From an uncultured Phycisphaerales bacterium (GTDB taxonomy: Bacteria > Planctomycetota > Phycisphaerae > Tepidisphaerales > Tepidisphaeraceae), in the NCBI GenBank assembly GCA_903871935.1, contig CAIQIQ010000102.1, positions 1-46,034 on the forward strand: a stretch of DNA of 46,034 nucleotides. The letters are read 5' to 3'. The notes below the pieces were generated by a model. It saw nothing but the letters and a program-made list of their open reading frames with translations. It was not told the DNA's origin and searched no databases. Shown piece after piece: positions 23,064-32,200 of this stretch. A program made the position numbers and the translations under genes. Position 1 is the stretch's first letter; each line of letters begins with the position of its first letter.

Positions 23064-23462
23064 ATGAGCCAATCACAGATCAGCGGCAGTGCCCCACGCC
23101 CTCGTCACGCAAGTGGTGTGGTAATCGCCTACTTGCTTGGCTTTCTCCCCGTTGGCGTTTGCTACTCCGTATGGTTCTGGTCCCAAACTGATCTGTCACT
23201 GCGTTTGTTGATTCAGGCTCTCCAATTGACGCTTTGTTCGGCAAGTGGTCCGCTGTACATGCTGGTGGCCTACTGCACCAAGATGGACGAAACGCGGTAC
23301 TATCTCATCGGGCCCGCTGTGGGTGGAGCGGTTGCCATTGTTTTTCTGTTGCTTCTCTTGTTTACGCCTCTTCGCCGTATCTCCCCACTCTGGCACTTCT
23401 TGCTGTGGTCAGCGTGGCTCACCGTCGGTGCAATGCTGCTGATCCTGGCCGGGACCAAATAG
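23064..23462 (+). CDS. Small four-helix membrane protein, unknown function
   Basis: A 132-residue protein with four hydrophobic segments (about 20-40, 47-70, 80-100, 107-128) and a short Ser/Pro/Arg-rich cytoplasmic N-terminus. It lies 59 bp after the zinc-ribbon protein on the same strand and could be co-transcribed. I do not recognise a family. A coding region is supported by the continuous membrane-protein pattern and by the absence of an opposing gene; the start at ATG 23064 has only a weak purine-rich upstream sequence. Confidence 0.55.
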   Translation: MSQSQISGSAPRPRHASGVVIAYLLGFLPVGVCYSVWFWSQTDLSLRLLIQALQLTLCSASGPLYMLVAYCTKMDETRYYLIGPAVGGAVAIVFLLLLLFTPLRRISPLWHFLLWSAWLTVGAMLLILAGTK

Positions 23463-23587
23463 GACTGAGCGAACTTCGCATCTCCGGCCAAGCATCGCTG
23501 GCAGATATGGGGCACCTATGCCCTGATCTTCGCCCGAGCATGAGTTTAGAGAATCCGGGGCAGAATGATGAGTTACTGAAGCCGCCG

Positions 23588-24217
23588 CTACGGTGCTGGT
23601 GAGGTCTCTGGCTTACGTTGGAGGTCTGGCTCTTTCGGACTGAACTCGATACCCGCATAAACTTCGGCCAACGACAGCTCGATCCCAAGCGACTGCAGTC
23701 GAGCCGATACATCAAGACCTGATGTCGGAGTCAGGAGCCAGGTTCCTTCGGCTTGCCGCAGGAACGACTCGATGCGCGGCGTATCTTGCGAGATGAGGAT
23801 GTACTCCTGCAGAGAATCGAGTTGGCGGTAGCGAGAGAACTTTTCGCCACGGTCATAGGCCTCGGTATTGGGCGAGAGCACCTCAATGACCACCTTGGGA
23901 TTGGTTACCGTCTCGCCGGTGGGATCGTTGGGGTCGGCCTCCCTTGTGCCACAGATGATGCTGGCGTCAGGGTAAGTGTACAGAACTGTTCGGGGAATGC
24001 GGACACGCAGATTGCTGTCATATACCCGGCACGGCTTGCCTTTGAGATGGTTGCCAACCTCCCGTATCACGTTCGCCACGATCAGGCTGTGGTCGGCTGA
24101 TCCGCCGGCCATAAGCAGGACCTCGCCGTCTCGGTACTCGTGCCTATCAAGCGAGTCTCGTTCTCGGCGGAGATAATCGCTGATCGAATAGACAGATCTT
24201 TGCAGGGGCAATCCCAT
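23588..24217 (-). CDS. Uma2-family (DUF820) restriction-endonuclease-fold protein
   Basis: A 209-residue protein of the Uma2/DUF820 family, which has a PD-(D/E)xK fold and is abundant in cyanobacteria and planctomycetes. Seen: the N-terminal YRDGEVLLMAGGSADHSLI (about 27-45), PDASIICG with the active-site Asp (about 82-89), and KVVIEVLSPNTEAYDRGEKF with the E-x-L core (about 107-126). Function of the family is unsettled; some members may be mobile-element-linked nucleases. It is monocistronic, about 125 bp from the dehydrogenase gene upstream. Confidence 0.85.
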   Translation of the reverse strand: MGLPLQRSVYSISDYLRRERDSLDRHEYRDGEVLLMAGGSADHSLIVANVIREVGNHLKGKPCRVYDSNLRVRIPRTVLYTYPDASIICGTREADPNDPTGETVTNPKVVIEVLSPNTEAYDRGEKFSRYRQLDSLQEYILISQDTPRIESFLRQAEGTWLLTPTSGLDVSARLQSLGIELSLAEVYAGIEFSPKEPDLQRKPETSPAP

Positions 24218-24341
24218 GCCGGAATTATACCATCACGCGCCCTCAGATGGTACGCTGTGGAGAGGCGACCGGCACGGTGTGACGTAGAGACAAACTGAAG
24301 CTTGAACAACCAGCGCAGGCCAAAGCCTGTACTACGAACGC

Positions 24342-25340
24342 TCAAGCCATGATCTTCGCCTGCTCTCGGAAGACTTCTCCTCGTACAGATGTGTTGTTGC
24401 CGAAGGCAATCAGTTGTTCCACGCACAGGCGGCCCTGGCGGAAACAACCGTTGGTGATCGGTCCGGTGATGTGAGGCAGAAGGATCACATTCGGCAGCGT
24501 GCGGAACGGGTGATCCGCCGGCGGCGGCTCGGGGTCGGTTACATCAATGAAGGCGAAAATCCTGCCCGTCTGCAGCTCCGCCACCAGCGCTCTTGTATCA
24601 ACCAGCACGCCACGCGCAGTGTTAATGAAGATGGTGCCATCGCGCAGGAGCTTTAACTCTGGCGCCCCCAGCAGGTGGCGCGTCTCCGGCAACGCCGGGG
24701 CGTGCAGGCTGACGACATCGCAAGTGCGGAGCAGCTCTTCCAGCGGCACCTTGCGAACGCGCAGGCGATCGGTGTCGGTAAGGCTCAGATGTGGGTCGGA
24801 GACCAGGATCTCCACCTCAAAGTTGTGGAGCAGGCGGATCAGTTCCCGGCCGACCTTGCCGGCGCCGATGATGCCGATCTTCGAGCCATAGAGCTCGCGA
24901 ATGGGGAAATGGCCGGCGTGCCTGGAGTAATCCCATCCACCTTTGCGGGTCAGGGCACGGCAGAAGATGAACGACTTCATGCCCGAGATGATCAGGGCGA
25001 GGGTGGACTCGGCCACCGCGATTGCCAAAGCCTCGTTGGCCGTTGCCAGGCGGATATCACGGAACCAGAATGAGGGGGGGAGCATCCTGCGGAAGCTGCC
25101 GGCCGAGTGGCAGACGAAGCGGAGATTTGGGGCGGCGTCGAGCATTTCGTTGCTGATCTCGGGCGTGCCCCAGCCGGTGACGATCGCGTCGCAGGTGCCG
25201 GCGTGCTGCGCCCAAGACGCGGGAAGATCGGTTTCGGTCGTGGGCAGGATCACACGGTGCTTGATCTGAAGGCGATTCAGGTCACGCGGATGGAAACAGC
25301 GGTCGACTGTGGCGGCCGGCAGATACATCAGGATGTTCAT
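24342..25340 (-). CDS. D-isomer-specific 2-hydroxyacid dehydrogenase
   Basis: A 332-residue NAD(P)-dependent oxidoreductase acting on a 2-hydroxy/2-keto acid. The Rossmann motif is GAGKVG at 159-164; the catalytic residues are R243 (NTARGVLVD), E271 (DVTDPEP) and H290 (LLPHITGP). The N-terminal substrate domain is conserved in outline only, so the substrate is not predictable. ATG 25340 (MNILMYLP) is preferred over a longer frame whose first 44 residues overlap the divergent gene. It is divergent from the carbon-nitrogen hydrolase with only 42 bp between starts, so both promoters overlap. Confidence 0.85.
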   Translation of the reverse strand: MNILMYLPAATVDRCFHPRDLNRLQIKHRVILPTTETDLPASWAQHAGTCDAIVTGWGTPEISNEMLDAAPNLRFVCHSAGSFRRMLPPSFWFRDIRLATANEALAIAVAESTLALIISGMKSFIFCRALTRKGGWDYSRHAGHFPIRELYGSKIGIIGAGKVGRELIRLLHNFEVEILVSDPHLSLTDTDRLRVRKVPLEELLRTCDVVSLHAPALPETRHLLGAPELKLLRDGTIFINTARGVLVDTRALVAELQTGRIFAFIDVTDPEPPPADHPFRTLPNVILLPHITGPITNGCFRQGRLCVEQLIAFGNNTSVRGEVFREQAKIMA

Positions 25341-25382
25341 GATTGTCGTGCATTGTAACGGGCAATAGGGCGGAAATGCGAT

Positions 25383-26372
25383 ATGATTTCGCCCGATATG
25401 AATACACGAGCACGAATTGCGACGGTTTGTCAGAATCGACGGGGTGGCGCATCGGCCGATGAGCAGCGTCAAAAGATGATGGAGCTCTTGCGCGAAGCAC
25501 TGAAGGCGCGGCCGGATTTGGTGTGTCTGCCGGAGACGTTCACGTTAACGCATGTGACGGACCCGGAGGTTGCAACCGAGCCAGTGGATGGGCCCACGGT
25601 GACGGCGGCCGCCCGACTCGCGAAAGAGGGCAACTGCTATGTGATCTGCCCGCAGATGACCAGGCGGGATGGCCAGTACCGCAACTCGGCGGTGATGATC
25701 GGTCGGCGCGGCGAGATTGTCGGCATCTATGACAAGCGCCAGCCGGTGACCAGTACGTACGACTATACGAAGATGGAGGATGGGATGATGCCGGGGCAGG
25801 GGGATGGCGTGTTCGATCTGGACTTCGGGCGGATCGGCGTGCGCATCTGTTTTGACATCGGATTTCCCGACGACTGGAAGATGCTCAAAGACAAGGATGT
25901 GCGCCTGGTGGTCTGGTCCTCAGCGTACAACGGCGGCTTTCCGCTGCAGGCGTATGCGTCGATGCACGAGTATTACGTGGTGTCGTCCGTCCGAACTGAA
26001 TCCTCGCGCATCATCGATCCGTGCGGCACGGTACTGAGCCGCACCGATGGCACGGAGCCGATCATCTGGCGCGACATCAATCTGGATTTTCTGGTGGCGC
26101 ATACGGATTTTAACTATGGCATTCCAGGGCGGATCGAAAAGGCCTATGGCAGTCGGGTTGCGGTGCGGCGGTATGCCGATGAAGGGGTATTACTGATCGA
26201 GCCGGCCGACCCCGCCGTCAGGACTGATGCGCTCAAGAAAGAGTTAGGCCTGGAAAGCCGCCGGGAGTATTTGTGCCGGCATCAGGTGGCGTATGAGCAA
26301 CTGCTGGCGGGGAAGATGCCGGTACCGCAGGTGGCAGGGCACGGAAACCGGCCGATGTACTCAGCGGACTGA
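25383..26372 (+). CDS. Carbon-nitrogen hydrolase (nitrilase superfamily)
   Basis: A 329-residue amidase/nitrilase-fold enzyme hydrolysing a non-peptide C-N bond. The Glu-Lys-Cys triad is visible: E in CLPETF (about 51), K in YDKRQP (about 118) and C in VRICFDIGF (about 156). The N-terminus NTRARIATVCQNRRGG replaces the usual ...VAxxQ strand. The tail after 270 is an extension not shared by typical amidases (CRHQVAYEQLLAGKMP). ATG 25383 is in frame with ATG 25398; either is possible. Its divergent pairing with the dehydrogenase suggests a common catabolic route, which cannot be named. Confidence 0.85.
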   Translation: MISPDMNTRARIATVCQNRRGGASADEQRQKMMELLREALKARPDLVCLPETFTLTHVTDPEVATEPVDGPTVTAAARLAKEGNCYVICPQMTRRDGQYRNSAVMIGRRGEIVGIYDKRQPVTSTYDYTKMEDGMMPGQGDGVFDLDFGRIGVRICFDIGFPDDWKMLKDKDVRLVVWSSAYNGGFPLQAYASMHEYYVVSSVRTESSRIIDPCGTVLSRTDGTEPIIWRDINLDFLVAHTDFNYGIPGRIEKAYGSRVAVRRYADEGVLLIEPADPAVRTDALKKELGLESRREYLCRHQVAYEQLLAGKMPVPQVAGHGNRPMYSAD

Positions 26373-26413
26373 ACATTTGGAGGGCTATGATCCCTTCATA
26401 GGAGGAGCCTGCC

Positions 26414-26980
26414 ATGTTCAAGATCGCGTCGCTGCTGTGTCTGTGCCTGATGTGTATCGGGTGCTCAGCCCTGAATGTGCAATCGCCGACGGCGAAGGTA
26501 ACCGGGATGAACCTGCGTGATATCGATACGCAGGGCTTTACGATGGACTTTGCCGTGGATCTGGGGAACCCGAATGCGGTGGCGCTGCCGCTGGCGGCGG
26601 TGGACTATAAGCTGGACCTGGCCGGTACCGGCCTGGCGGATGGGAAGATGAATCCGGCGAAATCGATACCGGCCAACGGAACGCAAGCCGTCACAGTGCC
26701 GGTACGGCTGACGTATACGAATCTGATCGCAGCCGAAAACGGCATTCGCAAGGTAGGGTGGAACGTCCCGTACAAACTGGCCGGTGGCGTGGCCGTGGAC
26801 ACGGGCAGCCCGCTGGTGGGTCAGGTGCGCGTGCCATTGGAGTACAGCGGCGAGTTGCCGTTGAAGAAACTGCTGGATAACCCAATGACACTGCTGCAAA
26901 GCCCGGCCGCGCGGCAACTGGCAGAATGGGCAGCGCAGGGACTGCTCAATGCGCAGGGGGCGGCAAAACCCGGTCCGTAA
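26414..26980 (+). CDS. LEA14/WHy-domain lipoprotein
   Basis: A 188-residue exported protein. The signal segment ends in MCIGCS, a lipobox-like site with C17 as the likely lipidated residue (the -3 position is C rather than L, an imperfect match). Residues about 25-150 form a LEA type 2 (WHy) domain: VDLGNPNAVALPLAAVDYKLDL and VPVRLTYTNLI are typical. WHy domains are linked to desiccation and stress tolerance. A strong AGGAGGAG precedes ATG 26414. It lies 41 bp after the hydrolase and 76 bp before the zinc-ribbon membrane protein. Confidence 0.8.
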   Translation: MFKIASLLCLCLMCIGCSALNVQSPTAKVTGMNLRDIDTQGFTMDFAVDLGNPNAVALPLAAVDYKLDLAGTGLADGKMNPAKSIPANGTQAVTVPVRLTYTNLIAAENGIRKVGWNVPYKLAGGVAVDTGSPLVGQVRVPLEYSGELPLKKLLDNPMTLLQSPAARQLAEWAAQGLLNAQGAAKPGP

Positions 26981-27055
26981 CACGACATACTTCAAACAAC
27001 TATTGCCGCCGAGTTCCAGGGACGGCACAATGGCGATGTCAGGAGGCGGTGCGCG

Positions 27056-27805
27056 ATGGTGTCGCCGACATGCCCAAAATGTGGTCGAGTCATTCCGTCG
27101 GATGACATCAATGTCGCCAACGACGTTGCCTACTGTCGCAACTGCAACCTGGCTCATAAACTTTCATCGCTTGCGCGTGCTGCGGAGTTGGAGACCGGGA
27201 TAGACCTCAGCAATCCGCCGGCCGGAGCATGGCAGCAGCAGGATGGCATGGGCACCATCATCGGCGCAACCCACCGTTCCCTGGGCGCAGCTCTCGGGCT
27301 GCTTGCTGTATCGCTGTTCTGGAACGGGATCGTCTCCGTCTTCGTCTCGCTTGCATCCGCCTCAACGCTGCATCTACTGGATCTCCCGGTGCCCGCGTGG
27401 TTTCCCGCCCCGATCATGAACGATTCTCCGATGGGCATGGGTATGACGATCTTCCTCTGGCTCTTCCTGACTCCGTTCATCGCTATAGGTGTGGGGATGA
27501 TCTGCGCATTGCTGCTCACGCTGGCTGGAGGGACAGAAGTTTCAATGAATCGCTTTGAGGCTTCGGTATTCACCGGTATAGGCCCGATAGGCTACCGTCG
27601 GCGCTTCGACCCGCAGGCGGTCACCGATGTGCGAATCGACGATCAACGATGGCGAGACAGCGACGGAGACTATCGCCGCAAGACCTGCATCCTCATCGAG
27701 ACCCGCGAGGGAAAGAAGCTCAAGTTCGGCTCCGGCCTGACCGAGGAACGCAGACGATTCGTGGCCGCATCGCTGCGCAAGGCTCTATTGGGGCGGGTTG
27801 CATAG
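27056..27805 (+). CDS. Membrane protein with N-terminal zinc ribbon
   Basis: A 249-residue protein. The N-terminal ribbon is CPKC (6-9) and CRNC (27-30). Two membrane segments follow at about 75-105 and 130-160, then a C-terminal cytoplasmic domain of about 80 residues (SVFTGIGPIGYRRRFDPQAVTDVRI...GKKLKFGSGL) that looks like a PH-like membrane-proximal fold; similar C-terminal parts occur in other bacterial two-helix proteins. Function unknown. ATG 27056 follows GGAGGCGGTGCGCG. It is convergent with the sigma-factor gene, 36 bp apart. Confidence 0.7.
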   Translation: MVSPTCPKCGRVIPSDDINVANDVAYCRNCNLAHKLSSLARAAELETGIDLSNPPAGAWQQQDGMGTIIGATHRSLGAALGLLAVSLFWNGIVSVFVSLASASTLHLLDLPVPAWFPAPIMNDSPMGMGMTIFLWLFLTPFIAIGVGMICALLLTLAGGTEVSMNRFEASVFTGIGPIGYRRRFDPQAVTDVRIDDQRWRDSDGDYRRKTCILIETREGKKLKFGSGLTEERRRFVAASLRKALLGRVA

Positions 27806-27841
27806 ATCTCGCCTATACCACCCCTTTCCCTCCGCTTTGCG

Positions 27842-28603
27842 TTATCCCACTGCCGCCAGCAACTCCCGCAATTCCTCTTCCACTTCCTGCTCAGAGTCCA
27901 CTGTCTGGGCGATCTCATCGCGGAGCACCGCGCGATACCGCCGGCGCAGTCGATGAGCGGCAACCCGCAACGCCGGCTCGCCCATCTTTAGTGTGCCCGC
28001 CAGTTCCGCGTACGCCAGAGCCTTGCCGCTCTCGCCGGAGATGGCAAAGCGCAGCGCTGCAAACAGTTCCTTCTTCCCCGCCTTCTCATACTCGCCGGAG
28101 AGTTGCTCCAGGACACTTGCCAGCAGGGCGATGGCCCACTGGCGCAGAAACACTCGCTCGGGCGTTTCGCTATCCGCCGCTTCGTGTTGATAGCGGGTCT
28201 CCGCCTCCCGGCCGTCGAGCGAAACCATCCGCCGCGCATCGCGTTTGCGGGCCGATGCCCGATCCCACTCATCGGCCAGATAATGGTTCAGCCCCGCCAG
28301 CAGGAAGGTTCGGAATCGGCCGCGTTCCTGTTTCACTTTCGTCAGAGAGTCCAGCCGCAGCAGCCGTTCAAAGAAGCCTTGCACCAGATCCTCGGCATCG
28401 CTGGCCGGATATCCCTTTCGTCGCACATAGGCATACAAGGGATACCAGTAGGCGGTGCACAGCCGCTCCAGGGCCGCTCGCGCGCTGGGAGTATCCCCCT
28501 TGCCGGCCGCCAGTACGGTCGTCCAATGGGTGGTCGCGAACGACGCGGATGCTCGACCTCTTAGACCCTGTTTGTCGCCGCGACCCATGGTCCGTTCCGT
28601 CAT
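27842..28603 (-). CDS. ECF-like RNA polymerase sigma factor (planctomycetal type)
   Basis: A 253-residue sigma-70-family protein. Region 2 lies at about 20-90 ([13 protein letters not shown]...[31 protein letters not shown]); region 4 is at about 185-235 ([34 protein letters not shown]), a helix-turn-helix for -35 recognition. The [14 protein letters not shown] core and the long insert between regions are typical of the phylum-specific sigma factors that accompany Ser/Thr kinases. ATG 28603 overlaps the stop of the HepT-like gene (ATGA), which fixes the order kinase > MNT > HepT > sigma and suggests translational coupling. The frame is open further upstream, but that would overlap HepT. Confidence 0.85.
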   Translation of the reverse strand: MTERTMGRGDKQGLRGRASASFATTHWTTVLAAGKGDTPSARAALERLCTAYWYPLYAYVRRKGYPASDAEDLVQGFFERLLRLDSLTKVKQERGRFRTFLLAGLNHYLADEWDRASARKRDARRMVSLDGREAETRYQHEAADSETPERVFLRQWAIALLASVLEQLSGEYEKAGKKELFAALRFAISGESGKALAYAELAGTLKMGEPALRVAAHRLRRRYRAVLRDEIAQTVDSEQEVEEELRELLAAVG

Positions 28604-28932
28604 GGATTTGCGAGCAGGTACTCCACGGCCGCTTGCAGCGACGGCAGATGATGCTCGACGACGTTCCACACTTCATCCACATCCACGCCCATGTAATCGT
28701 GTATCAGCACATCGCGCAGACCGGCAATCCTTCGCCAGGGGACTTCGGGGCGGCGGTCTTTCACCGATTTGTCAATCCGTTTCACCGCTTCACCAATGAT
28801 TTCAAAGTTGCGGATTACCGCATCTTGAGTCTTGGTATCAGCGGCGAACGCATCTTTCCCATCAGCGGTATAGGAGCCAATCCTGGTGATTGCCTGCAGA
28901 ATGTGCGAGAGATACATCGTACCCGTGTTCAC
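28600..28932 (-). CDS. HepT-like HEPN RNase toxin
   Basis: A 110-residue HEPN-domain protein (DUF86/HepT). The key motif R73-DVLI-H78-D-Y80 (RX4HXY) is complete: the Arg and His are catalytic for RNA cleavage and, in characterised systems, the Tyr is AMPylated by the partner nucleotidyltransferase, which neutralises the toxin. The length is typical. Its start overlaps the MNT stop (ATGA at 28929-28932) and its stop overlaps the sigma start, so all three are tightly coupled. Confidence 0.9.
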   Translation of the reverse strand: MNTGTMYLSHILQAITRIGSYTADGKDAFAADTKTQDAVIRNFEIIGEAVKRIDKSVKDRRPEVPWRRIAGLRDVLIHDYMGVDVDEVWNVVEHHLPSLQAAVEYLLANP

Positions 28933-29219
28933 AGTGGCATGGCCTCCTGTTCGACACGATCGCGGATCGCGGCTGGTATTGCCTTTTCATTCACGACATC
29001 CACAGGCACCTTGAGCATATCCTCCAGGTCCTGCATCAACGCAATTCTGTCCAGGAGACTTCGGTCTTCATCCATATGGACGAGCACATCCAGATCACTC
29101 TGAGGTCCAGCTTCATTGCGCGCCACCGACCCAAACACTCTTACGTTGCTGGCGCCGTGGGAACTGGCAACTGCAATAATCTCGTTGCGGCGTTGCGCGA
29201 TCTGGCCGATGGTTGGCAT
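28929..29219 (-). CDS. MNT-type minimal nucleotidyltransferase (antitoxin of HepT)
   Basis: A 96-residue pol-beta-like nucleotidyltransferase. The signature G30-S31 ... D42-x-D44 ([18 protein letters not shown]) is intact. In known MNT-HepT pairs this enzyme inactivates the toxin by AMPylating its RX4HXY tyrosine. The ATG at 29219 lies 58 bp downstream of the kinase stop; the gene order and overlaps argue for one transcript with the kinase and the sigma factor. Confidence 0.9.
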   Translation of the reverse strand: MPTIGQIAQRRNEIIAVASSHGASNVRVFGSVARNEAGPQSDLDVLVHMDEDRSLLDRIALMQDLEDMLKVPVDVVNEKAIPAAIRDRVEQEAMPL

Positions 29220-29277
29220 GGGCTATCCTTTATTACGATACTATCAGATTGAACTCTTTCGGACTATGCAAGACAGG

Positions 29278-32200
29278 TCATCTGCCTTGGGGCTGACTCG
29301 TGGCAGCCTGCTTCTGGTCGGCATGGGTCACAATCACCAGAGCAAGTGGCGTACTCTCAGCCTCGTTCAGGTTCACGCTGACGGCCGGGTACACAATGCG
29401 ATAGCGATCGCCGTTCACGGTGATCTCTGCATACTGGTCGCGGTTGATCCTCACCGTCATGGTGTTCCCTTTGGCCACATCTTCCACCTGCAGCGTGATC
29501 TGGTCATCGTTGCCATCGACCATCTTGATCCGGCAGAACTCCTTGGTCTCTCCCGGCAACCGCGCCGGCACGACACCGCCCACAGCCATGTTCGCCACGA
29601 TCGCCCACCCCTCGCGGTTGAAAATAGACGGCTTGTCCATGACGCTCCAATTGGTCTTCTCCGCCATGTCGGCCTGTGGTTCGAAACGCAGGCGCTTCAC
29701 GAAAGGGTTTCCGGCGGCCGGCTGGGTGGCCGTTGTCGCGCCCGGCGGCGCGGCCAGAGCTGCCTTCGTCCGCTCGTACTCCACCTTTGCCCGCGTCAGT
29801 TCCATAACCGCGTCCTGGTACTCCTTATGGTCAACAAACCCCGCGTCATACATCTTCCTCTTGAGTCCCACCATCTTCTCTGCATAGGTCACCTGTACCT
29901 GAGCGATCTTGGCTCGATCGCCTTCCAGTTCTGCGGCCGCCAGATCTCGATCTCTCCTGGCCACAAGCGGTTCCACTGCCGAAACGAGACCAGCCTTGAA
30001 TCTCCCTTCCGCCTGCCGTAACTGGACCTCCGCCATCTCCAGTTTCTGTTTCCGTAGCGCCTTCAGTTCCGGCGACTCCGTCAGGACAGGCGCCGTCGCA
30101 GGAGCGACAGGGATGATCGCCGGGCGCGAGGCGGGCAGTTCGGACTCTCTGCGGATTTCCGACTCCAAAGCCTTGATGGTCTGCTCAGCCTGCATCACGC
30201 TTGGATGCGATGCTCCATGTGTGCTGCGAAGTTCTGCCGCGCGTGCTTGGGCGGAGTGTAGTTGTTCCAGCAATTGCTTCTGATTAGGCAAACCAGATTC
30301 CGGCAACAGTGCTACATCCGCTGTGCGATCAGGCGTCTTCGACGCTGCGTCTGAGCGGATTGAGCCTGTTGCAGACGGCGCGGCGCGTTGGACCCATGGG
30401 GATGACGGGAGACCTGCCGGCGGCGTATGGAATGCGACCCGCCAGACAGCAAAAGCAATGCACGCCATCAACAATGCCCCACCCAGAGCCAACAGCAACT
30501 GCCGTCCAGTTCCAAAGTACGTTCCAGATTCAACTGGCGAACCCGGATCCGTTTCTGTCTTGTTCACCGACTGCCACACCCGACGAATGATGAAATAGTC
30601 GGCAAGTATTGCCGTTACCAAGGCACCAAGAATCGTGAGCCCATAGTGCTCCTTAAGGACGTTGGCGATTTCAGCTTGGAGCGGCAGACTAACGTGCAAC
30701 CCGACTGGGGTAGGCGACAGGTTGGCATAGAAGTCTGTAAAGATGCGGACCACAGTCGCCCATGCCCAGAATATCAGCGCATCCAGCGCCAGTAACGGAA
30801 AGAGCAGTCTGGCAAATAGCGCCAGCTTCATCCCGCCCACCTGCCCAGCCGATCTCCGAATTTGCCCCGTTGCGATCCATCCCAGCAGGGTGGTGCCAGC
30901 CGCCACCACAAGCACCACAACCATCAGCCATGGCACGCTCGCGGTGATATTGCCAACCACGAGAATGCCTATCAATCCCAGTATCATCCAGACTACGCCG
31001 GCAATAACGACCTTGGAGAATCGAACGGCATGCATCGGCTGCTCGCCACTCTTTCTGCTTTCTGGTTCTTGTATTTCTGCTCTTCCTGGAAGAATCGTAT
31101 CGGCTTCTGTCTTGCTCACTGCCCGCCAAACACGGCGGATGATCCAATAGTCAATGATGGCTGAACTCAGCACGGTCAGGATTATGACACAGGCCCAAAC
31201 GAGATGGTCGGCGAATACTGGGGTAGTTATTGCCGACTCCTTCATCCGCAACAAGCAAACCAGAGCAACGACCACTTCCCAAACAAAGAAGAACAAAACA
31301 TCCAAAGCCAGAAGAGGAAAGATGAGCCCATCAAACACAGCCAGCCACATCCCATATAATCGCCCACTCGACCGCCGAATCTGCGTCACGGCAATCCAGC
31401 CTACAAGCGTCGAGCCAATTGGCGCAATCAGCGCCGGCAGAAGAATCCCAAATGAAAGTACGGCAACTAAAGGTGATGCGAGCGGCCCGTGTGTCCAGAA
31501 CTCATGCGTCTGGTATTCGTGTGCAAGAAATGCCGGAACTACGGCAAAGAACAGGACTACCCATGCCGCGCCAACGATTGCCGCCCGCGAGAATCGAGGC
31601 TCCACACCATACGCTAATGGCAAACCTGCGTCGATTCCGGCTTTCTGTGTTCTGCTTTCTACTTTCTCCTCTGCAATCGTCTCCACCGCCGTCTTGAACA
31701 CGCTCGCCTGCGAATAGCGAAGCTCCGGTTCCCTCTCCAACGCCCTCAGCACGACTTCATCCAGCCGCACATCAATCTGTACTTTCCGCGATGGCGCTTC
31801 GATCTGTTTCCCCGGCAGTTCCCCGGTGAGCATCTGATAAAAGACCACGCCCAGCGAATAGATATCGGCCCGATGATCCACTTCCCCCGGCCGGTCCTTC
31901 TGCTCCGGCGCCATGTATGCTGGTGTCCCCACTACCCGCGCATCGGTGACTTGCGCCCCTTCGTCGCTTGGTCGTTCCGCCTGTGCATCGCTTCCTCCCA
32001 CAATCTTCGCCACCCCAAAATCCGCAATCTTCACCACCCCATCCCGGCCGATCAGGATGTTCTCCGGCTTGATATCCCGATGCACGATCCCCCGATCATG
32101 CGCATACTGTAACGCATCGCACACATGCGGCACGATCGCCAGCGCCTCCTTCGGCGCCAGTTTCCCGGCCGCCATCAATTGCCGGAGGTCCACCCCATCC

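Noticed and set aside
27649..29103. 484-codon plus-strand frame opposite the sigma/HepT genes
   Set aside because: Low-complexity Pro/Arg/Ser translation antisense to three recognisable genes.
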